In this document: piece by piece, positions 47,522 through 60,282 of the stretch | How positions within the stretch are numbered: the first letter of the stretch is position 1 | Layout of the letters: every line of letters starts with the position of its first letter | Assembly (NCBI GenBank): GCA_028554755.1 | Contig: JAPTOF010000003.1 | Location: 24,282,001-24,346,000 of the forward strand | Length of the DNA: 64,000 bases | Direction of reading: 5' to 3' | From: Cordia subcordata | Lineage: Eukaryota > Streptophyta > Magnoliopsida > Boraginales > Cordiaceae | Made by a program: the position numbers and the translations under genes | Notes under the pieces: generated by a model | The model's input: the letters and a program-made list of their open reading frames with translations, nothing else | What the model was told of the DNA's origin: nothing | The model's database searches: none

Positions 47522-47752
47522 GGGCCCGTTTGGATTGGCTTTGTTTAAAAAACGCTTTTTTGAACAACTTTTGAAAACAACTTTTTTTGAAAAACTAAAA
47601 ATTCTGACTTCTAAAAAAAGTTGTATTTGAGCTTCTTTCAGAGTTTCACTTTTTTTGGAAGTCAAATCAAATAGTTATTGCAAACTTAACGTAACTTTTT
47701 CAAGAAAAAAATTACTTTTTCCTTAAAAAAAAAAATCAATCCAAATAAGCCC
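47522..47752. mobile_element. MITE family A copy 6
   Basis: It begins GGGCCCGTTTGGATTGGC and ends ATCAATCCAAATAAGCCC. Flanks are TTA on the left and TAA on the right. Internal blocks match copies 1 and 2 closely. Confidence 0.85.
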
Positions 47753-48731
47753 TAAGTTGACGACTAAGAACTCGTCTCATAGTTACTAAAAGACATTATA
47801 GGATCCTGAAACCTAAACCTATCTGTGAAACAAGTGGTCTTGAGTCCTTTCAAAATTTGGTCAATTAAACATTGAAATTTGTGTTGGTATCATTTTCTGC
47901 TTTGTTAAATAGCCTTTAACTATCAGATCCACGTCCAAGATTAGCACTTGTAGAATCTTCAGTTGGCCATTTTACTTCACTACCATCACGTGCAAGGTTT
48001 AGAATTTAGGCTCAGTAGGGTTTAGGCCTTCTTTTTTTTTTTTTTCCCCTCTTCTCGTTAGTAGGGTTTAGGCCTTGTTTCAATGTGATCCACCTAACCA
48101 AATCTCAATTAGAATCACAAGAGATAGTTTCAAGAACTTTCACAGCCAGCTAATGGGTGACAAGTGTTCTTCAGCTATAGTTTGAGATATTATGACTGAC
48201 ATTTAAAATTTTGTGGGGGCACATGCAAAGGGAGACAGAGAATTTTAGGGTATAAAAAAAAGGTGCACTAGATGGTCTATTTTAGCCTCACCACCATTGT
48301 TAAAGTTCGCACCTTTTCACTTAGAGTCTAACACCTGGCTAGGCCATGGACATGCTAGAAAGAAAGGAAACCAAAGAGGAGAACAAACAAAGAGACAGCC
48401 AGCCGATTCACCACTCGCAGGTATCTATGCAGGAATCAGGAAGGACAACACACACCAGATTTAAACAATTGACAAAATATATGCCCCTTTTCATGAAAAT
48501 CAAGAAATAGAAAACACCATTCATCGTACCATTATGCGTAAAATGCCCTACAGGGTTCAAAACCCATGTGGAATATGCAGGCAAAGAACCAAATAATAAG
48601 CACAAAAAATGCATCTCAGTACAAAGATTAAAGAATAAATGCACATGTATTTGGAATTTTAAAGGGAACGAAAATTTTTTTTACCACAGATGAAGATGGG
48701 GGTTTGAGAGGCACAAGCTTTTGAAATGAAC
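47753..48731 (-). other. Intergenic DNA and probable 3'UTR of the TCP gene
   Basis: The stretch nearest 48731 is presumably TCP 3'UTR; no polyadenylation site was fixed. A 17-bp phrase AGTAGGGTTTAGGCCTT occurs twice, at about 48015 and 48060, either side of a T run. Confidence 0.5.
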
Positions 48732-50240
48732 TCAGCCTTTTCCTTTTCCTTTCTGGTGATCAGAATGCCGGCCGCCATCGCCGTAGCAGAGCTGCAAGCG
48801 AGCATCAAATCCAGGGATGAGATTTTGGTGGCTCTCCACAGCTGGCACAGCAGCATTAGCGTGTGGCGCCGCGGCGCCGATGAAGAAGGTTGGTTGTGAT
48901 CCGTCTATGGATGCAAACCTCTGGATGTGAGGCAACAGAGACGGCGTAGAAGATTTGGACTGAAGGGTCCCCCTACTGAAACCAGCAAGGCCGGGAGAAG
49001 ATGAAGAAGCAATCGTGAAGTTGAGATTGTACTCATTATTGTTGTTGTTGCTGCCGCCGCCATTATTCCCAGCAGCAGTGGTCACAACTGGGATGAAATG
49101 GTCTTGGACAAACGAAAAATGCTGCAGTTCTTGGTGGTGGTTGTGTTGCTCTCCGGTGAAACTAAACAACGGCGAAGACGCCGTCGTTAGAGCTTGCTGA
49201 AGAGGATTTCCCAGATGGAGTTGGCCCGAAAAGCCATGACTTGTTCTAGTTGAGGACGGGCCTAATAGGCCGGGCGGGGCGAAATAATCCATTGGGGTTG
49301 AATAATGACTGGGTGATTTGTGGAAAAAATTGGCCTCACCAACTGATCCATTAGGGCTGGTGGTAGTATTATTGTGGTTGTTGCTGTGATTAACATTATT
49401 AGTACCACCACCATTAATACCACTAGTTAAAAGCTCAGTGAAAGATGCAGCATTTTGGGAGATAGAAGGGTTGAGATTCTGACTCAGTTGATCCTGGTTA
49501 AAAACAAGGGTAGATTCGTTCTCCGTGTCTTTCTCTTTCTCGGCAGCTTTCGCTCTCTCCCTCGCGCGCTCACGCGCTTTGATGCGACTCTCAGACCGGG
49601 AGAGCGAAAGCCCCGATCCTTTGCTGGTCTCAGAATTGCTACTGCAAGCAGATTTAGGCAGTGCCCCTTGCTGCTGCTGCTGTTGCTGTCGTCGTCGTTG
49701 TTGTGTCTGGCAATTCGGATCCATTTCCATTTCCAGTTCCATTTCCACCTGAGGTGAATCGAGGCTTCTCTCATCACTAAGCTGCTTGGCAGTGTCCGGA
49801 AATGATGTACTAATCGGAGGAAGCTCGGCGATGGAGCTAGCCGCGTGCTTGAGCAGCCACTCCACCGCCTTACTCGGTTGTTCATACCCCAATCGGTCCT
49901 GCAAATCATAGAATTGTATAGCAGTGTTCACGGATAACCGGACTCGCCGGTCTCTCAGGCCTTTCGAGGTCAAGACTTTACTGTGCCTATCTTTTCCTCC
50001 CGATGCTCGAGAAACCCTAACTATCCGGGAAGCAGGCCACCCGCAAAGACGGCCTCCGGCGCTGAAATCAAGTCCACCGCCGCCACCACCTCTGCCGGTG
50101 TTAATCCTCCGCTTAGTCTCTCCATCCCCTTCCTCATCTCCGTGCTGGTCATACCCTTTCTTGGTCGGCTCTATTCTCCCGTCACCGTTACCGATCCTAC
50201 GGAACTTGTGGCCTTGAGTTTGAATCTCCTCCACCTCCAT
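48732..50240 (-). CDS. TCP24-like: CIN-type TCP transcription factor, TCP2/TCP24-like, miR319 target
   Basis: CIN-class TCP proteins are nuclear DNA-binding regulators that restrain cell division and promote leaf maturation; they bind GGNCCC-type sites. The uninterrupted frame gives 502 residues from [13 protein letters not shown] to GKGKG. The TCP basic helix-loop-helix domain is at about 82-141 ([17 protein letters not shown] ... [11 protein letters not shown]). An arginine-rich R domain lies at about 214-235 ([20 protein letters not shown]), which marks the TCP2/TCP24 group. A polyglutamine run is at about 185-191 and Asn/Gly-rich linkers follow. The C-terminal [17 protein letters not shown] block is typical of the clade. 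The frame stays open to an ATG at 50333, but the 31 extra codons look like leader, and the start at 50240 (acidic MEVEE) matches the family as I recall it. Confidence 0.95.
   Translation of the reverse strand: MEVEEIQTQGHKFRRIGNGDGRIEPTKKGYDQHGDEEGDGETKRRINTGRGGGGGGLDFSAGGRLCGWPASRIVRVSRASGGKDRHSKVLTSKGLRDRRVRLSVNTAIQFYDLQDRLGYEQPSKAVEWLLKHAASSIAELPPISTSFPDTAKQLSDERSLDSPQVEMELEMEMDPNCQTQQRRRQQQQQQQGALPKSACSSNSETSKGSGLSLSRSESRIKARERARERAKAAEKEKDTENESTLVFNQDQLSQNLNPSISQNAASFTELLTSGINGGGTNNVNHSNNHNNTTTSPNGSVGEANFFHKSPSHYSTPMDYFAPPGLLGPSSTRTSHGFSGQLHLGNPLQQALTTASSPLFSFTGEQHNHHQELQHFSFVQDHFIPVVTTAAGNNGGGSNNNNNEYNLNFTIASSSSPGLAGFSRGTLQSKSSTPSLLPHIQRFASIDGSQPTFFIGAAAPHANAAVPAVESHQNLIPGFDARLQLCYGDGGRHSDHQKGKGKG
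48955..48975 (-). promoter_or_regulatory. miR319 target site in the TCP coding region
   Basis: The + strand here starts TTGGACTGAAGGG, identical to the first 13 bases of miR319 as I remember it, and continues TCCCCCTA; the mRNA therefore reads AGGGGGACCC then TTCAGTCCAA. This is the site form known in TCP2/TCP4-type genes. It encodes RGTLQSKS within the C-terminal half. Cleavage by miR319 is expected to limit expression in young leaf tissue. Confidence 0.92.
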
Positions 50241-50409
50241 TCCACTTTCATACCTTTTACAAAAACCACATAAAAAAATATTGGAGCTTTCTCGCTTAAA
50301 AACCAAATATGGAAAACAAAAAACAAAAAACAAAAATTGGGCTTCTCAAGAATCTGAATTAGGGTTTAGTTGTAGATATTTAGATAGAGAGTGAGAAAGG
50401 GAGAGAATT

Positions 50410-50730
50410 CTGGAAAGAGAAAAGTTTAAAAACATAAAAAAAAGGGTGTGGTGTGTGTATCCAAGTTGTGCGTCTTTTGCATTGATGACGATCACTCAAT
50501 GTACTTCGGCTTTTTTTTTGTGTATGATTTTAGATGTCCCTGCACAAAGGGTCAGAAGCGATAAGAGCATAGAGAGAGAGAGAGAGAGAAGGGTTGATAG
50601 TATTCGATTGAAAGCTTTTTTTTTCTTTTTTTTTTTTTCTTTTGCAGTGCTTTCAAAAGCAAAGCCTGCTGCTTCTGCTGCTGCTATTGCTGATGTATCA
50701 TGCCCAGTAAACAACACACACAGCTCTCAC
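50410..50730 (-). other. Probable 5'UTR intron of the TCP gene
   Basis: On the minus strand a donor GGGCTAG/GTGAGAG (intron starts at 50730) and a pyrimidine-rich acceptor TTCTCTTTCCAG (ends at 50410) bound 321 nt, 170 nt before the start codon. The interior has a long A/T run and a (GA)n microsatellite at about 50569-50588. This is inferred from splice signals only. Confidence 0.45.
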
Positions 50731-51958
50731 CTAGCCCTGTGGACAAAAACAAAAAACAGAGAAAAACAAACACAAGAAAATATCAGCACCACAATTATTA
50801 TTATCAAAAAGATAAAACCCCCAAAACAACAATAAAAGAAAGAAAGAAAGAAATAAAACCATAGTAATAATTTTAAAAAAGAAGCATCAGATGCTGCTTT
50901 AATGCTTCTTTTTTTTTTTTAGACTAAAAAACATTGGTTGTATCTACACTAATAATGCCTACATAAACTAGCTAGAAGAAAAAGCTATTACAGTTTGATC
51001 AAAAAGTCTAATTCTACTCTACCTTTGATCTGAGAAGCGACTTTTCTGATTTGATGAGTAGCTTTAGAGAGGGAAAAGAAAAGAGCGGAGAAAGAGATAT
51101 ATATATAGAGAGAGAGAGAGAAAAACTTTTGGATTTAAAGCACTATGCAGACCCTAGGAATTGCAGATAATATAATTCTCGTGGTGAAAAGATAAAACCA
51201 CTGGTACTAAACACTAATAAAGATCAACCACAGAAAAGAGAATGAAAATTTTCTTTTCTGGGATTTTTACGTTTTGAATTAAAAAGGAAATGAGAAAAGA
51301 AAAAAATCTATGAGTAACGTAGTACTGGTTCATATATTATAATAATGGGAAAATAAATGTTTAACCTTGTTGCCTCTTCAAGAGCTGCAAAAATGCAATT
51401 AGACGACAAAAATACAAAATCCACAACTTTTGGATCTGTAGGAGCCTCGAGCCATTTCAAGCTCTCTTGCACTTTGGCAGATCAGCTATCTCCTCAACCC
51501 CTCCTTACACGTATACACTAAACAAAACAAAAACACAAAAAAAAAAAAAAAGATGTTAAAGCCAAGCCAAAGATGAACATGATGAAGGAAATAAGGTAAA
51601 AATGACAACTTTAAGCTGAGATATAAGCATTTCAAAGCTCCAACTTTGTATTATTTGAAAAAAAACAAAAAACAAAAAAAAACAAAAAAGGGTACCCCGA
51701 AATTCCAGTGGACTTTGCTCCCTTATATCAAAACTTCCCAAACTCCAAAACCGAAAAAAAAAAGTAAGTTGTTTGTGTTGTGTTCCACAGTCACAAGATT
51801 TAACTGCTTTTTCTGGGTAGACCTAGCTAGCTACCGCTGCTATATGGATTTTTCCCTTTGAATTTTTTATCATAATATTTCAGAGTGGCGGTGATGGCGG
51901 TGGTGGTGGTGTTGGAGGAGTATTAAGAAGAAGAAAACCGGGTTGCCAAAAATGGAGT

Positions 51959-51990
<32 letters not shown>
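50731..51990 (-). promoter_or_regulatory. Putative TCP leader and promoter region
   Basis: A TATA-like run followed by GA/CT repeats lies at about 51096-51120 (CTATATATATA on the minus strand), which would place a start site near 51065. A further (AT)n tract is at 51963-51990. No protein frame is supported in this stretch. Confidence 0.4.
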
Positions 51991-51993
<3 letters not shown>

Positions 51994-54900
51994 TATTTGT
52001 AGCAGCAAATCACACGCCGGGCCTATCAGGAAAGGACGCGCAGGTAGATACAGCGCCGTTCCTCCCTAAACTTTATATATGGTTGATTTCCTTGTATTTA
52101 GCCCCTTCTTCTTTCCTTATTTACTACTTTAGAATCCTCTCAAAGTCCTATCCTTCTCTCTTTGTAGTATATTGATTTCAACATACAACTAATCTCCTTT
52201 TCTTAAGCAATTGTTTCTAAAGGGAGAAAAATAAAATAAAAATTAATCAATCAATTATTAGTTGAGGTAATATCAGTTACACCCTACAAGTTGTAGTAGA
52301 ACAAGACAAATTTAAATTTTGAAAAACACACTTGTTGGAAAAAAGGTAATAACGATCTCACTCCCATAAAAACGAGAATATAAGTTCAAATTGAAAAAAA
52401 CATACTTGTTGGAAGGAGGGAGGTGACAGCAATCTCATCCTCGTAAGAACTCAAACTAATAACAAAAAAAATATTAAAATTGAAATGTGGGAATTGATAT
52501 ATATTGGTTTATTTCGTGCAATAGTAAACTTTGAGATGGGTACATTTATATTATTGTACCCTCTGTACAACAAAAAGAAATAGACGTCGATTGAACGGAA
52601 AATATGGTGATTTAGGTTTGTGTTATTGATTGAAAACCAAAAAGGAAAAAGAAAAGAAATAGAAAATCCACGGAATAAGTAATGTCGCAAGGCAAGATTA
52701 ACGCGTGATCTATCTGTAATATCCACAATATTCAGCAATGGATATTGTAGTTGTATGATTAGTACTTGACACCAACTTGTATATTCTGCAGTAGTTCTTT
52801 AATTTTGAATCTGCAGCGAAAGGGTTAAGAAAAATTTGAATACTATAATTAGTAAATTGTTATTTAAGAATATCAAAAAGGCAATTTGCATTTACTCACC
52901 GTCTTGTTTGAGAAGATTAGCAAAGTCTGTAGTATTTAATGACTTTTATGTACTTGATTGAGGAAAGCCTAATGTTTCTTTTTATCTTTAAGCACTGTCC
53001 ATCTAATAGCAAATAATATCTATATAGTTCTTCAGCATAAATTATTTTAGTGGCTATGCTGCAAAATCTTTGGTGCACCCTTGAGCATAAAGTCAAGAAA
53101 GCTTTAGTTTTGAAATTTACTTGAAGTAAGCTTTATTTAATGTGTTTAATTATGTAATTTCACTTGAACTTGCAATGTGTACGACTTGAATAATATAAGA
53201 ATTTGTCAAACAGGTTGATATTCAATGATCCAAAATTTTTCATTTAAAGGTATAATGGGAGCTCCTGTAATAGTAATTCTCAAAATCCGTTAAAGCACTA
53301 GGCATTCTAAGTGAGGAAAGTACTCCCGAAAAAAGGTTGAGTAATCCTAGAATTAATTGAATATATTTGTAGAGGTCGAGTATTATTGTAAAATGTATAG
53401 AGAGAATTGAAAAGATAGTCGTAACAGGTATAGATACGCATTTTTCTAGTTGTTTCATCTATTAATTTGTTTAGTGAACAAATTATAGGGAACGAATCAA
53501 GCGATAATATTATTACGTTAAGATTGTCATCAACAAGGGACCGTTGAGACTACGGTAATCAACAAGGAATCGTTGAGACAATTATGATAAATAACATCGA
53601 CAGTTTACATGCCATTGAATTATGGTCTTAACATTCTGATATTATGAGAAGAAGGGGAAAAAAAAAAAACCTCCTCATCTCTAATTGTATTTGTTATTTG
53701 CTAAGGATAGCGAATCAACATACGCCACATAAGCTTCTTTATATAGAAAATCTATACTATCGTACGGAACTCGTAAAAAACACAAACAATTTCATTAGCA
53801 TGATCCCACTAGCATTGAAAGCTATTTTCTCTCTCAAAATGTTCTTTGTTTTGGTATGTTCATATGAAACTTAATTTGTTTTCATACATTAGTATGAATA
53901 TCCAACTAGATCACATATTGGTTGACATAAAAATATGATGATAAAAAAGAAACGATATGTAGGTATAAGTTATTATAAGAAAGTTAAATTGATTTAAGTG
54001 CTAAATTTTTCAATAGTCAATCTATGATAAAAGAAAAGAGCCTAATGCTAAAAACTTTAGGATATTATAAGAAAGTTGAATATGATGCTTGAACTATATC
54101 ATTGAACTTATAGCTTTTCTACTTTGAGCTTTCAAGCAATTTCAAGGCATAAACTTTGCAATATACAACTAAAGTTCTCTAGTGAATCATTTACAGCTTG
54201 AATTTTCTTTGAGGACAAAATATTTCTAATTTCATTCTTCTATACTAATAAAACAAAGAAATTTAAGCGCGACGTAGGTATTTTTCTTTTTACAAGCCAA
54301 TTGTGCAAGATCTATTTAAATTTAAAAGAAGATGAAGAAGAGAACCTACATATATAGGACAATCTAGAAGAAGCTTCATTTGTTCATTTAGTTTTTTTTT
54401 ACCAAATTTGTTCATTTTGTTAATTACAATGGTTTTATAAGTAAACTCTATTGGGCTAAAATATAATCCATCATATCAACCTTAATTTACTCCACTTCAA
54501 AATATCAAATCATTCTTTAATAACCAATTCAAAAGTAAAGTCCATCTCATATATAAAACAACATATTAGGAATATCAAGTTTCTCAAAATTAATTAATCA
54601 GATACTAAAATACCGGTATATCAATCTCTTGTGTCCTCTGTTTTATTGCTATTTCAAATGTGAAAGAACTGTAAAAGAAAGGTTTGCTAAGTTGCTGAAA
54701 GGAGCAAATTGACAATGATGCATATGGAGGAGATAATTGAAGAAGACATCCTTATTCCATTCAATCATAGTTTTTTTTTCTTTTTTTTTTTTAATTATCA
54801 AGCTCTATATCTAGCATTTGATTGGGTTGTCTTTGGTCCTATTTTTTAAGCGAAAAACCACTGAACTACTCTATTTATAGAAAATCTAAAAGAATATCCA

Positions 54901-55589
54901 AAAGTAATTTTCACTCTTTTTTTATTAAAATATAAATCGGTTACATATGTCCGCCCTTTAACTTTAAGTAATCATCAAAGAATAGCATAAACTTTAATTT
55001 TCATTTAATAGAAAGTAGTTTTTGCTTTTGCCCAGAAACACATTTTATAAATCGTACAAAACTAAAATAGAAATTATTTTTGAAAACAAAAATAAAAAAC
55101 GAGAATTTAAAAAAAAAAAGAAGTTCCGAGTCAAACGCAGCCCGAATATTTAAGTGAGCATTCATTCAAAAATTAATCTATTATAGATAAGCTTAGATAA
55201 TTTATTTATAGTGTTATCAACGTGGATTTATTTTGGACTCTGCTCTATTCAATGACTAGAATTATGAAATGCTTACCAATTAATGTTACTCATCGACCAC
55301 CAAAAAAATATAATAATAAATAAATAAATAAATAAGAAGATGCTCATAAATGTGGAATTAATATTAACTCAGAAACTTGTTCATACTTTTAATAATCGAA
55401 CACGACTCTCCTACTAGATTTTGTCTTCTTTTTTTTTTTTTTTTTGGCAATTTAATTTTATCCGATGGTGTTGAATGGATACTGGAATCATGCCTAACCT
55501 GGTCTTCATCGAGATCCTTCTACTGAAAAACTTTTCGGCTGATTGCTGCAAGGTTTAAACTCTCCATGACATGTTCACTCTTCATTGTA
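51991..55589. other. AT-rich intergenic DNA, no gene seen
   Basis: Short frames up to 95 codons lack family motifs. Contents named separately are the 72-bp tandem pair at 52310-52450 and a ~30-bp pair at about 53530-53583 (CAACAAGG-ACCGTTGAGAC phrase twice). Confidence 0.5.
52310..52450. repeat. ~72-bp tandem pair
   Basis: Two units share ACTTGTTGGAA, ATCTCA and AAATT-GAAAAA-CA blocks in the same order at about 70-75% identity by eye. Confidence 0.65.
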
Positions 55590-55764
55590 TTGGTTCGTCT
55601 GAATTAACTATTTTTAAAGCACTTTTTAACAATTCTTAGAAAAAAAAATTTGTTTTCGAAAGAAGTTGTATTTATGCTTTTCTTACTTTTTTTGAAAGTC
55701 AAAACCAAATAAGTGTTGCAAAAAACTGTACTTTTTCAAAAAAAAAAAAAAGCCAATCCAAATA
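55590..55764. mobile_element. Degraded MITE, family A-like
   Basis: It starts TGGTTCGTCTGAATTAAC and ends AGCCAATCCAAATATTA, with internal GAAAGTCAAAACCAAATA similar to family A. Its termini are worn. Confidence 0.5.
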
Positions 55765-58700
55765 TTATTTCTGAAGAAGAGGATGAATGATATATTATAT
55801 TCTTGCCGGAATTTATCTAGTTGCTATTTATTGATAAATCAAGATTTTTAAGACCAGCGCACAAGATCTTGATTGGTTTTATTACTTTCTCATATTATTA
55901 TAAAAAAAATACTTAATATAAGAGGATCTAAATTTATTCTGCCTAATATTAATCAACTTAAAGATAGAACTTTATCAAGAGAATTGTTGATAATGATATG
56001 AGAGGGGTCTTTGCCTAGATTGATTACTAGATAAAGTAGCTTTGCCTCCCTTAAAAAAAAAAACAAAACAAAACAATTTATCGTTATCCTATCAGCTCTT
56101 GATCTTAAGAATTTTAATTTGTCTCAAACACTCCAACGACTCTCGGTCAAATGCCATATAAAACATTTGAATATAACACTCGTAATATTTAACACAATAT
56201 TAAGTTTTTGATATATAATAAATTCTAATGGGCCCAGAAAGATCAACATAAGTTTATTAGTACATCATAACATACATTGTACGACATAACTTATAATCAT
56301 CATTTGATGCAGTGGGGTAACTCATATTAAATCCTTTTTGGGTCCTATTTTGATTGGACATAAATATTGCACTAGTATTTATTAAAAGTCGTGATGACTA
56401 AGGTGATGAGCTCATACTTAACCACCTATATTATGTTATAGTTAGTCGATTTATGAAATGTTAAGAAGTCTGTTTGAAAACTGAAAAGTCCATCTAACCA
56501 GCACTCTTACAATCTCAAACAATATTATATTTTATCTCTCTTACAATCTCAAACAAGATTATATTTTCTTCTAACAAAATTAAATGGTAAGTAACTTATG
56601 AGCTTGTTTGAATTTTTCTTTTTCAAAAAAAAATTTTCATTATAATTTTTTAAAACAAAAAATACTTTTTATAAGTTAAAATTTCTTATTTCTGAAATTT
56701 TAATTTGAACCTTTGTTTTAGCTTAATATTTATTACGACAATATATATATATATATATATACTTATTTTTTTTTAAAAAATGAGGAAAACAAATCCGATG
56801 GAGCCCTGTATCTAGTTCCTACTGATATGAGAACTAACATGTTATAAGAAAGGAGGGGTGCGCAACAATTAAAATAGTGTTTAGGCTTAAAAATATACAC
56901 CTAAAATATGAAAAAATGTAAAAATTTTGCCTATTTGGAATAATTAGTTGTATTAGTTGATAAATTGAAAATGACATAAAAAAATATCAACATGACCTTA
57001 GTAATGTTAATATTATTATGATTATTATAATTATTATTAAAATATGATAATATAAGATAATATATTATTATTGTTGTTGTTGTTATATTATTATCTTATT
57101 ATTATCAAAATAAAATATATTAATAATAATAATTAATTATTAAAGAAAAGTAAAATAATCTTTTAATGAATTACTTGACTACCATAAAGGATACTTTTCC
57201 TTTCGTAGAGAAATATGATAGAGAAAAAAGAAAAAAATTTAAAATAGGATTAAGAAAATAAAAATAAGACATAAAGATATTACAATGACAAAAAAAAGTG
57301 AAGACATAAAGCTGGATAGAAAAAAAAAAGATTAGATTGAAAATTAAAAAAAAAAAAAAACTAAGATAAGGATAGGATAGCACAAAAAACACTAAATATT
57401 AAACACTACTCGGACATCAACATTTGTAACCTTCTATAAAAGTTAACTGAAACACTAAAAATTACTTCAAAATTATATATAAAATGCCTTTTACCAAATA
57501 ACAAAAATTAAATAATAATAATATCGTCAAAACAACACTAAAAGCTAATGACAAAATCCAATATAAATGGGAGTACTCCAAAAGGATAATATGGTAAATA
57601 AAAGGTGAAAACAGGTTATTGGTTCCAAAAACGATGAAAAGGTGGGGGCACCCAAGCTCCCTAAAGCGGTGTAAAAATAAATGAATTCTCCACCGCCCAA
57701 CTGTCGTGTTAAGAACTTATCTCACTCACTCTCCAACTAATCACAAGTCATCAAACTTTTTTTAACTTAAAAAAAAAAGTTGATTTGAGGATAATTAACA
57801 TACCTTAATCAGACCCCTAATAAATAATCACCTCCGTACAAGCAATGATACGTCTCATTGCATCACCCCATTTTTCCCTTTTATTATAACAATACTTTGG
57901 TTTGTGGAAGATGGCATATGATGGGCCATTTTGTAGCTAGCAGCAGAAGCAACAGTAAACCCCACTAGCTGAGTAGTAGTAGCCACTATGCCCCCAATCA
58001 AAACAGCAATATTTAACAATAAATACGTTTGGATAATCACCTTTCCTAATCATGATTATAGTGATGTTTAACAATACTATATTGAAGTTAATGCTCATTC
58101 TACAAAATTTTAAGTAGAGTTGTACAACTTGAAGTTGACACATATCACTTATGTATAATAACAAAATTCTAATTCAAGCTTTTGAGTTGCTTGTACACGT
58201 TGCTTTGATTTTGTTAAGCATTAAAAATGAACAAACATATATCATTTCTGCAAATTTAAGTTTCTATATCCGATGGTAACTCAATATGATATTATCGCCA
58301 TTAATTTAAGAAATATTAAAATTGTCCACATGCAGAGCCCTAAGTAAATTACATCTGCACGTGAAGGCCATGTTAAACACAATGAATAAACAAGCCAATA
58401 TCTTTTTTACAAATTTAAACTTTTAGATGAGTTGAGATCTCAATAAATTTGGACATTAACGTTTATCCAATTTGGTTTCTTCTTGAAGCTAGTTGGCGGA
58501 CTCCAAGACCATTATCTGAAGATTATGCAACAAATTGAGAATTGTTTAGTGCTAAAAATATTTCCCTAGTATATATGGACAACTTGGAGAAGTGTGGACA
58601 GAGATTTTTTTTATGTTTTGTATTTTAATTAGTTGATTTTTTTTAATACAAGTTCAATAAGTAGTGTGTTTAATTAACTTTAGTACGTTAGGTCTTCTTG

Positions 58701-59295
58701 GAACAAAATTATACGTTCTAAATTTGTCGCCCTTAGTATAAATTTAAGGGCCTTCTCATGAAGAATGTCCTCTCGGTTGCTTATGTTTCTGTTCGACGTG
58801 ATTGAACGTTAAGCGACACTACTATAACTTTTGTTTGCACATCCATGTTTGACACTTTGACTTGATGTGTCGCCAGCCTTTCTTTTCACCTTTGATGTCA
58901 CAAATCACATGCCACAGATATAGTGTTTTTTTTTCTTTCAATTATTTCGTGAAAAATGGTTTTAATGATTTTTTTAAAAATATAATTTTATTTCATAATA
59001 AGTATTTAAATTAATTCTCAAAAAAAATTAATTTTAATTTAAAAAAGAATAAAAATTTAAACTTCTCAAAAAATATATTTTTTTTCAAAAGTTATATAAA
59101 AGTACACTTTTAAGAAGAGTTCATTCTCACACGAACCCAGAGCAACTAGAGATTACATGCAGCTCATTTATAATGGTCAAGAACTTTATTACTGGCTAGT
59201 TTTCTTCTCCCCCTCCCCCCTCCTTCATGATAAGATTAGAGACGCGGTCAGAAAATTCTTTTAGTGGGGTCAATATAAAATTTTTATCCTAAAAG
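55765..59295. other. AT-rich intergenic DNA, no gene seen
   Basis: Apart from the MITE at 56600 and a mixed (ATT)/(GTT) repeat at about 57000-57115, no structure or coding frame was recognised. The sequence at 58950-59140 with ACTTTTAAGAAGAGTTC may be another worn MITE. Confidence 0.5.
56600..56806. mobile_element. MITE family A copy 7
   Basis: It begins GAGCTTGTTTGAATTTTT and ends AATCCGATGGAGCCC. The flanks are TAT and TGT. The interior includes a (TA)n run near 56740-56760. Confidence 0.65.
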
Positions 59296-59764
59296 CACTA
59301 CAAGAATTCAATCTAGTAGTAACACATATTGTAGCTCTTAATTATATTTAGAAGCGTAACAAAATTAACTAGTTATATTTGACTCAAGCATAAAAATTTT
59401 TGTTGTAACAAAAAATTAGTACAACACTTGGAAATCTAACTAATGTTTGTTAAGTTTGGAAATGTAGTTAATTTTTGTCACATTTAGAAGTGTAGCTAAT
59501 TTAAGTATAGACCAAATGAAGTTCAAACTTTGTTACACTTTAAGATGTAACAAATGCATTTTCAAATTTATATTAGCTACATTTGTAAGTGTAGTAAATT
59601 TTTTGCTATCTTAAAAAAATTAGATATAAAAGTTTTAATATCATTGCTGTGGTTGAAAAAGTGATTTTTTTTTTTGTATTTAAAATTGTAACTAAAATAA
59701 AAGTTATTATTTTACTTCAAGTGTAAAAAAGAATATGCAAATATTGACATAAAATCTTGTAGTG
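59296..59764. mobile_element. Non-autonomous CACTA (En/Spm) element
   Basis: The left end is CACTACAAGAATT and the right end is ATCTTGTAGTG, the hallmark inverted CACTA termini. The flanks are AAG and ATG, two of three positions equal, consistent with a 3-bp target duplication. The interior repeats a subterminal motif like AAGTGTAGYTAAWTT in both orientations at least six times, as in CACTA transposase-binding regions. At 469 bp it encodes nothing. Confidence 0.85.
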
Positions 59765-60242
59765 ATGCAACTTAATAGTGTATTTAACTCTTTTTTCTTA
59801 AAAAAACACGTAGATTCGTGTTCATTTTCTCTTTATCTTTGTCATATAAGTGAGTTCATATATATATTTTTAGTGGTGGCAAAAATATCAAAAACATATA
59901 TTATATATATAACCATTTTCTTTAAAAAAGTTTTCAATGGGGTCATTTGACCCCATTAGTTCAAAAGTGCAGCAGTCAGCGATAAGAGAAGTCTAGTTAT
60001 TGGAACCTAATCGTGAAAATAACTGACGGAATTCGACCACCAACTAACAAATTTTGAGTATCAGTATATTTTTTATACTAAGTACCAATTAAGTCAATAA
60101 TACCCATACAGGACATAGAACTTGAATTAGTCATGAGTTATATTCGGTCCCATCTCTTATTGCTAGGTATCTATAAAGTACCTTTATTACTGACTAGTTG
60201 TTTAAGCATAGTTTAATTTTCTTTTCAACGTGCTATTGAAAG

Positions 60243-60282
<40 letters not shown>

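Noticed and set aside
49484..49909. 141-codon minus frame and several + frames over the TCP gene
   Set aside because: They overlap the TCP domain in other frames and are shadows of the real gene.
50241..50333. Upstream ATG extending the TCP protein by 31 codons
   Set aside because: The added part is hydrophobic/cysteine-rich leader translation unlike TCP proteins; MEVEE at 50240 fits the family.
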